Below the pieces are notes generated by a model. It searched no databases. It was not told the origin of the DNA and saw nothing but the letters and a program-made list of their open reading frames with translations. A stretch of DNA of 64,000 nucleotides from Neckera pumila (taxonomy: Eukaryota > Streptophyta > Bryopsida > Hypnales > Neckeraceae), in the NCBI GenBank assembly GCA_963969595.1, contig OZ018410.1, positions 30,818,913 to 30,882,912 on the forward strand, in the 5' to 3' direction. Positions 58,818 through 64,000 of the stretch are shown here, piece after piece. Both the position numbers and the translations under genes were made by a program. Numbering within the stretch: the stretch's first letter is position 1; each line of letters starts with the position of its first letter.

Positions 58818-60604
58818 TCAGACATTTTCAGGCCAGAATTCTCTGTAAAAGGCAGCAGCGAGGGCATGTTCTCGTTCACGTTCAGCTTTCGCAAGGGCCT
58901 TCCTGGCCTTTTTTGATAAGACCTTTTCTTTCTCAACATCTTCTGTTTCCTGCACATAAAATGCATGAAACAACACCATATGTTAGCACAAGACCAAAAC
59001 CTCTACTCTGAACCAAAATTTCTAATGAAAAGCATTGATGCTATAATGAGTATGAACAAGAGTTGAACTGATAGAATACTTACTCTGAGAGCCTTTCTCC
59101 GGTTTTTTCGCTCTTCAGAACTAACTATCAATTTACTTTTGTTCTTCAAATCCGCCCCAATTCCCCGTCTGTCCTGTTTTAACTGGGTCTCTACTGGGTC
59201 CAACCTACCCTGCATGCGCACAATCCATTTCAGTGATAAAAGCTACCATAGGCCGCATACATGCTCAGATATACAATGCACCTAAGAAACTAAAGGGATA
59301 ACCTTTACAACACGTTTGATTCAAATAACCGACCCTTCTACGGAGTGTCTGCACGCAATAAAAGAAACAGATATGATGATCCGCTTACGACCTTTTAATA
59401 ATCCTTATCATGCTGAAGATATTCTTGGAACATATATTTAAAAAGGAGCAAGGTTCTAGAAGGCCAGTGGTAGGATAACAGTCATCGTACCTGCTCTGCG
59501 GAACCAAGTCCTGTGCCTTCCTTCCACCCGGATTTCTTAAGCAACTGCATACAAAATTTATCACAACGATCAGTATCTACTGCCAAACACAGGGAAAATG
59601 CACAATCAAGCTAGCATATATCAATCAGTAGTGACACAGATAATCTCTTAAACTTGACAATGAATTGATCTACGTTATATTTCTCCCCTAAGTGCAACCA
59701 TTTGAAATCCGGCTGCTGCACCAACCAAACACCTCCCGTATGACAGTGAAACTCCACTACCCTCGAGTCAACCCATAAAGGGCCAAGATTCAATGGTTTT
59801 AAGTTGACCAATTTGATTAATCATATTGTGAAAATATAATTCAGCCAGGGTGAAATCTTAAATCACAGAATCACTGGAAAAAACAGCATGTGCTGGTCAA
59901 AATATAAATAAGAATGAGCAAAAGAAAAATTCCATATAACCCACTTGAATGTGCCAAAACAACATCAGGACCAATTTAGGACTCTCGGACCTGTAGGGGT
60001 TAATGCCTAGCCTTTACGGCTTTCAATCCACGATCCAACAAAACCTGGTGATTCATATGACGACAAAGGGAGGGGCTCAAGTAGAGCTGACATAACATTC
60101 TTGAACTTCAAGGCGGGACATGGATGACGGCTTCTTTTACTGCTTCTTTCATTGTAGACAATCGTGAATGCAACTTTGCCCATGAATTGTGAACCACTGT
60201 AACACAACCTATTCGTGTTACAGTGACGCTGCAGAAGGACCCCATGATCCCTATTCAAGAATATTATGGATATGGGAACGCACCTGAAAACCAATATTTG
60301 ATTCGGACAAATTGACTGAAGGGAAAGAACCGGATGGCACTCGGTGATTTTCATCATTTCCATCGCTGCGATTTGAGCAATCCGAACCCCATGATGAATT
60401 TCCACCTGAAGAAGGTACTCTTAACCGAACGTTTGAAGGCAGACCCACGAGATCACCATAGAAGGAAGTCGACTCTTCCGCGGTGAACGCAGCAGCACCC
60501 TGCGCCGTATTAACGTTTCCTTTCCTCTTCCTTGAAACAGTCCCTTCCTCCCCTCCTCTCACAAAAGTTGTTGCCCTAAAATTGTCCCGCACGGATGCAG
60601 ACAT
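58818..60604 (-). CDS. D111/G-patch domain protein (At3g57910-like)
   Basis: Four minus-strand exons, 60604-60284, 59544-59491, 59209-59084 and 58949-58818, keep frame through GT-AG introns of 739, 281 and 134 bp and give 210 residues. G-patch domains bind RNA or activate DEAH helicases in RNA processing; the target of this protein is unknown. Exon 1 encodes a Ser/Asn-rich disordered part ending SESNIGFQ. Exon 2 gives LLKKSGWKEGTGLGSAEQ and exon 3 starts GRLDPVETQLKQDRRGIGAD; together they form the G-patch (GW-x2-GxGLG ... GIGA). The rest is Lys/Glu/Arg-rich coiled sequence. The protein ends YREFWPENV, the conserved C-terminus of this small plant family. The ATG at 60604-60602 is the first in the frame. 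A non-coding first exon further right is likely, with an intron ending at about 60653. Confidence 0.9.
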
Positions 60605-60948
60605 CGTACAGCAGCGTTGAGCTATCTACTTCTCAGCAGTCGACCGCTTCTGCACAACCAATGCCAAAGATCACAATTTGCTCATAATAACTAACGTACT
60701 GCCCTAAAAAACTCCGCAAAGCAATAATCACTAGCATGGCCGTCCAAAAATTGCCACACGGTAAATTACAATAGGATCAAAATGGGAGAGGTCCACCTAA
60801 CTACAGTGTAATCAAAATAAGCAAAAACGTTGTAAGCTTACTGCGATACCGACTAGATACAAGTGCAACGACCTCTGCCACCAAAGCCCCTAAATATTGA
60901 TGTAAAACATTTCAACCAAAGCGCCCTTCTGCGATTCCGTTCACCGCT

Positions 60949-61052
60949 AAACCCTAATTCTAATGCAAAACACGTAATCTAAGAGTTCCACAGCAATCCT
61001 ACACATTCCTCACTGTCCAGACACACGTACGAACCGATCAGGTAAACCCTAA
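60949..61052. promoter_or_regulatory. two telo-box motifs in the G-patch gene 5' region
   Basis: AAACCCTAA occurs at 60949-60957 and 61044-61052 (TTAGGGTTT on the gene strand), between the putative first exon and the start codon. Their function here is inferred only from the motif. Confidence 0.5.
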
Positions 61053-61373
61053 ATTCTCTTACAATCCAATCTTTACCTCCAAGTCTTCAATTGCTCTAAA
61101 ACAAATCCTCCAGGAAACCGATGGTTACAAGCATAATTTCAACATAGCGACACGAGCAAAGAAAAACAAGAGAAGGAGACAGGAACAAACCTAATTCACG
61201 ATTTCTGAACAAACCCGCCTTCCTCGTCAGCTCCGCTAAGGCTTGGCTGGGAAGAAACTCTCAGGAACACTCAAACCTCTCTAATTGCACTTCCTCTCAG
61301 GAAATCCAACTTCGGTTGTGATAATGTGGAGGCTCTGGAATACAGATATGGAGACTAAGGGAAAGTGGGAAAA

Positions 61374-61386
61374 CCCCTTTTATAGC
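61374..61386 (-). promoter_or_regulatory. TATA box of the G-patch gene
   Basis: On the minus strand the sequence reads GCTATAAAAGGGG. It lies about 0.78 kb upstream of the ATG and just before the GC-richer leader, which fits a transcription start near 61345 and a leader intron between about 61193 and 60653. Confidence 0.6.
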
Positions 61387-61419
61387 TCATTCCTGTTTGT
61401 AACTTTGAGCAGTTGAACT

Positions 61420-62040
61420 TTACTTTTATTAAAAACCAAGTATATTTAACTCGATCCATGCTAGACATTTGCTTGTAAGTAATTTAATATGTGTTACTCA
61501 TATTATCCACAGTGATTGGGACCGGAGCATTTATTGTTGTGGTTAAAAGATAGAATAAAATTGATGATTTGCATTCATTTATTTTAAATTAAAATCAATT
61601 TAAATGTTTTATATAAATAAATCATAATCATAATCAACCATACTGCTCAGGTCATCATAAAATAGACCTTTTTGGCACAAAATTGACTTAGTAATCACTT
61701 GTATCTAGTACACTTGAAATCGAAATCTTACTAAGATTTCATATACCACATAAGATGAAGATATATATAATAAATGAAGTGTTATTTATGAATATGTCAA
61801 ACATTTATGTTTGGTGTCATCTCTGACTACATCTACACCAATAAAAGTAAAAGTTGAGATAAACTTAAAGATAAATTGAATCACTTGTAGATATTAGACA
61901 TTTTGCATTCACACTGTTATAATTCTTCTATGGAACAATGAAAATTATTGTCTTGTTCATAATACTATTCAATTTAGTTTTTTTCTCTACTACTTTTGAA
62001 AATTATTGTTTTTCATATTCTTTTTTAAATGTGTTCAAAT
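61420..62040. other. no supported gene
   Basis: AT-rich spacer upstream of the G-patch promoter. Confidence 0.35.
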
Positions 62041-62044
62041 TGGG

Positions 62045-62508
62045 GCTCAAAGGTCCTAGTGGATCCTTAAAAGGACCAAGTGGTCATTGCATGATTAATT
62101 GAAAATTTGGGCAAGTTCCTACAAAGTCAATTTTGAATGGATCTTTTTGAATTGTAACACAAGATAGACATGTAAGTAATCCTAGATAAGAATATGATTT
62201 TTTTTCTTACTAGGTGGTTCCTTGGTCAAAAGTATGTTGCCTAGAATTTTTTCATGACCAAGGAACTAGAGTCTATTGCCTCTTTTAGAAAGGATCGGAA
62301 ATAATTTTTTTCTTCTAAGTTCAAACACTATAATCTTTCAAACTATGCACACAATTTCTAGAATTTTTTTTTTATATGTTTCTATAGCAATCTAGCACAA
62401 ATTTGTATGGTTGAATATTTTAAATTTTGTTAAATTTTTTTCTTATTAGCCTAGAAAGTGTCAGTTTTTAACAATTTATGTTTAAAATGTGCTTTGGTCC
62501 TTTAAGGG
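62045..62508 (-). mobile_element. diverged TTAA-family element, copy 9
   Basis: The right tip TTTGGTCCTTTAAGGG is followed by TTAA (62509-62512). The left end GGGGCTCAAAGGTCC is diverged and its TTAA is lost. The interior is shortened but keeps the 'gggcaagttcctac' block next to the left end, as in the other reversed copies. Confidence 0.6.
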
Positions 62509-62512
62509 TTAA

Positions 62513-62955
62513 ATTTATTTATATATATATATTGTAACAAATTATAGCTAACGGGAGGAAGAAATTTTATTCAAATCACAAAGTAGTTTTTATTTTTTTT
62601 AAATTGAATTTTGAAAAATCATAAGTGAAATGTCCAAAATATTGGCTATTATTTTCATATACACTAGACTTAATCACTTTAATCTAGAAAAAATCAAGAG
62701 AATAAATAGAGAGAGAGAGAGACACATATATAAACACACATAAGTTTGTACACTATATACAAATATATATGTTATTTTTTCTATTTTTACAAAAAAAATT
62801 AAGATTTATGTATCTTTTCCTTTTTTCTTCTATCATTTTTTCTTCTTCAATACCTTTACCTTAAAAATTGAAAGGATGCAAAGGCCAATGATTGATTCAA
62901 TAATCAATGATTGATGGATGATTTTCAAATTTATAATAGGCATAAAAAGGCACCT
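62513..62955. repeat. simple-sequence-rich spacer
   Basis: Includes (TA)n at about 62519-62532, (GA)n at about 62708-62722 and further short AT repeats. No gene. Confidence 0.6.
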
Positions 62956-62958
62956 ATT

Positions 62959-63175
62959 CACTAGAAGAACCCCGCATTTTAGAAGACATTTTGTAATTTT
63001 TTTAGACGGATTTTAGGTGACATTGACAAAAACAACTTGTTTTTTTTTTCAATAATCCGAATGTTACATTAGACGTGATTATTGAGAAAAAAAACAAGTT
63101 GTTTTATCCAACATAACCTAAAATTTGTCTTAAAAAATTTCAAAACATCACCTAAAACGTGGATTTCTTCTAGTG
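62959..63175. mobile_element. 217 bp CACTAG-type hairpin MITE with ATT target duplication
   Basis: Starts CACTAGAAGAA and ends TTCTTCTAGTG. Flanked by ATT on both sides (62956-62958 and 63176-63178), the 3-bp duplication typical of CACTA transposons. The arms form a long inverted repeat around 'gattattgagaaaaaaaac' and its inverse. Confidence 0.85.
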
Positions 63176-63259
63176 ATTGGTTCAAAAATCAAATAGTTTT
63201 TGGCAAAATGCCTTAGTGATAGGTCTTTGTCTTTTCAAAGAAATTTCAACTATCCCACT

Positions 63260-63530
63260 ACATCTCAAACTTCCTATATGATTGAATATCAATTTTTGTT
63301 GTACGGAAGTCGTGAATTCATACCTGCGTACCATTACCGCACTGATTTTGTGCGTTGAAGATAGCCACAAACGTATTACTGAACGGAAGTGGTACAACTT
63401 TTGTTCAGTGATACGGAAGTTGTGGCTACCTTTAATGCACAAAATCAGAGCAATAATGGTACGTAGGTATAAGTTCATGACTTTCGTACAACAAAAATTG
63501 ACATTCAATCATATAGGAAGTTTGAGATGT
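63260..63530. repeat. 271 bp palindrome
   Basis: Starts ACATCTCAAACTTCCTATAT and ends with its inverse. Arms of about 130 bp match with few differences around a centre near 63395. Both strands therefore show similar open frames, which are artefacts of the symmetry. No transposon end motif is recognised. Confidence 0.85.
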
Positions 63531-64000
63531 ATGATTACCTAAAAACATACTTGAAGGGCATTGTAGAATGATACAAATTGTTTATTTGAGAGGAATTAAT
63601 TAATATTAGTACAATTTATTGGAATATAAAGAACATAAATTTGAGGGTGATCCATCTCCATCCATCCTCCAAATTCCTTATTGATGTGCACACTTTAATA
63701 GTACGTAAGCCAAATTGTCTATAAACCTGTCACTTGATCTCTTTTTACAATAGATAAGGATGATTCTCCCAAGAGATTGACTCGAAAGGTCATACCACGT
63801 GACTTCTAGCATAGTGCTTACAAATTTCATTAAATGCATTTGTTGTGGGCTGGCCAATGGTTGAATGTCAAGTACCAATCATAGTCTTTCTGCATTGTTT
63901 TTTTCCATTAGTTAATGGTGGTCATGATCACTGTGTCAACCCTTCAAAGATTCAAAGATAACTAAGTGATTACAAGTAGTACCTAAGACTTATACAGTTG
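63531..64000. other. no supported gene
   Basis: AT-rich to the window edge. Nothing recognised. Confidence 0.3.

Noticed and set aside
59611..59811. 66-codon open frame inside intron 1 of the G-patch gene
   Set aside because: It lies within the intron, has no recognisable family and no splice borders; probably chance or an old insertion.
63182..63542. Two similar open frames on opposite strands
   Set aside because: Their similarity results from the palindrome at 63260-63530, not from related genes.
1..64000. CRISPR array, bacterial operon or organellar DNA
   Set aside because: No regularly spaced identical repeats; genes have spliceosomal introns and are typical nuclear plant genes with targeting peptides.

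Overview
The window is nuclear DNA from a land plant. It is AT-rich and repeat-laden, with five intact plant genes: TIC20, glutamate-1-semialdehyde aminotransferase (GSA), fibrillarin, an EXO70 exocyst subunit and a small G-patch protein. Three of them have short GT-AG introns. Spacing (about one gene per 13 kb), intron size and the EXO70 sequence fit a non-seed plant such as a bryophyte or lycophyte, but the species is not proven by sequence alone.

Layout. 1-12.9 kb is gene-poor and holds five full-length copies of a ~0.9 kb repeat, two minisatellite/microsatellite patches and a MITE. 13.0-26.8 kb is the gene island: TIC20 (+), GSA (+), fibrillarin (-, tail-to-tail with GSA) and EXO70 (+). 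26.9-58 kb is repeat territory. It contains a decayed piggyBac transposase, a 1.07 kb perfect-looking foldback element, CACTA-like elements, more ~0.9 kb repeats, and a cluster of broken gene pieces (TRIP4/ASC-1-like and catalase) at 45-49 kb. 58.8-61.4 kb carries the G-patch gene on the minus strand. 61.4-64 kb is again repeats, including two hairpin-forming elements.

Gene roles. TIC20 (protein import channel of the inner plastid envelope) and GSA (5-aminolevulinate synthesis for chlorophyll and heme) are both plastid functions and lie 2.4 kb apart in the same direction. Fibrillarin (rRNA 2'-O-methylation) and the G-patch gene both carry telo-box motifs in their 5' regions. EXO70 belongs to the exocyst, which tethers secretory vesicles at the plasma membrane. 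There is no sign that these neighbours form a functional cluster.

Most interesting signal. At least eight copies of a ~0.6-0.95 kb repeat have ends of the form TTAA-CCCCTAAAGG...CCTTTAGGGG-TTAA. TTAA duplications with C-rich/G-rich tips are the hallmark of piggyBac elements, and the same window carries a recognisable but dead piggyBac transposase (35.2-36.6 kb). This suggests a plant piggyBac family with a large non-autonomous progeny. Introns and splice sites were assigned by eye. Several long open frames begin with non-ATG codons, and I moved those starts to the first plausible ATG.
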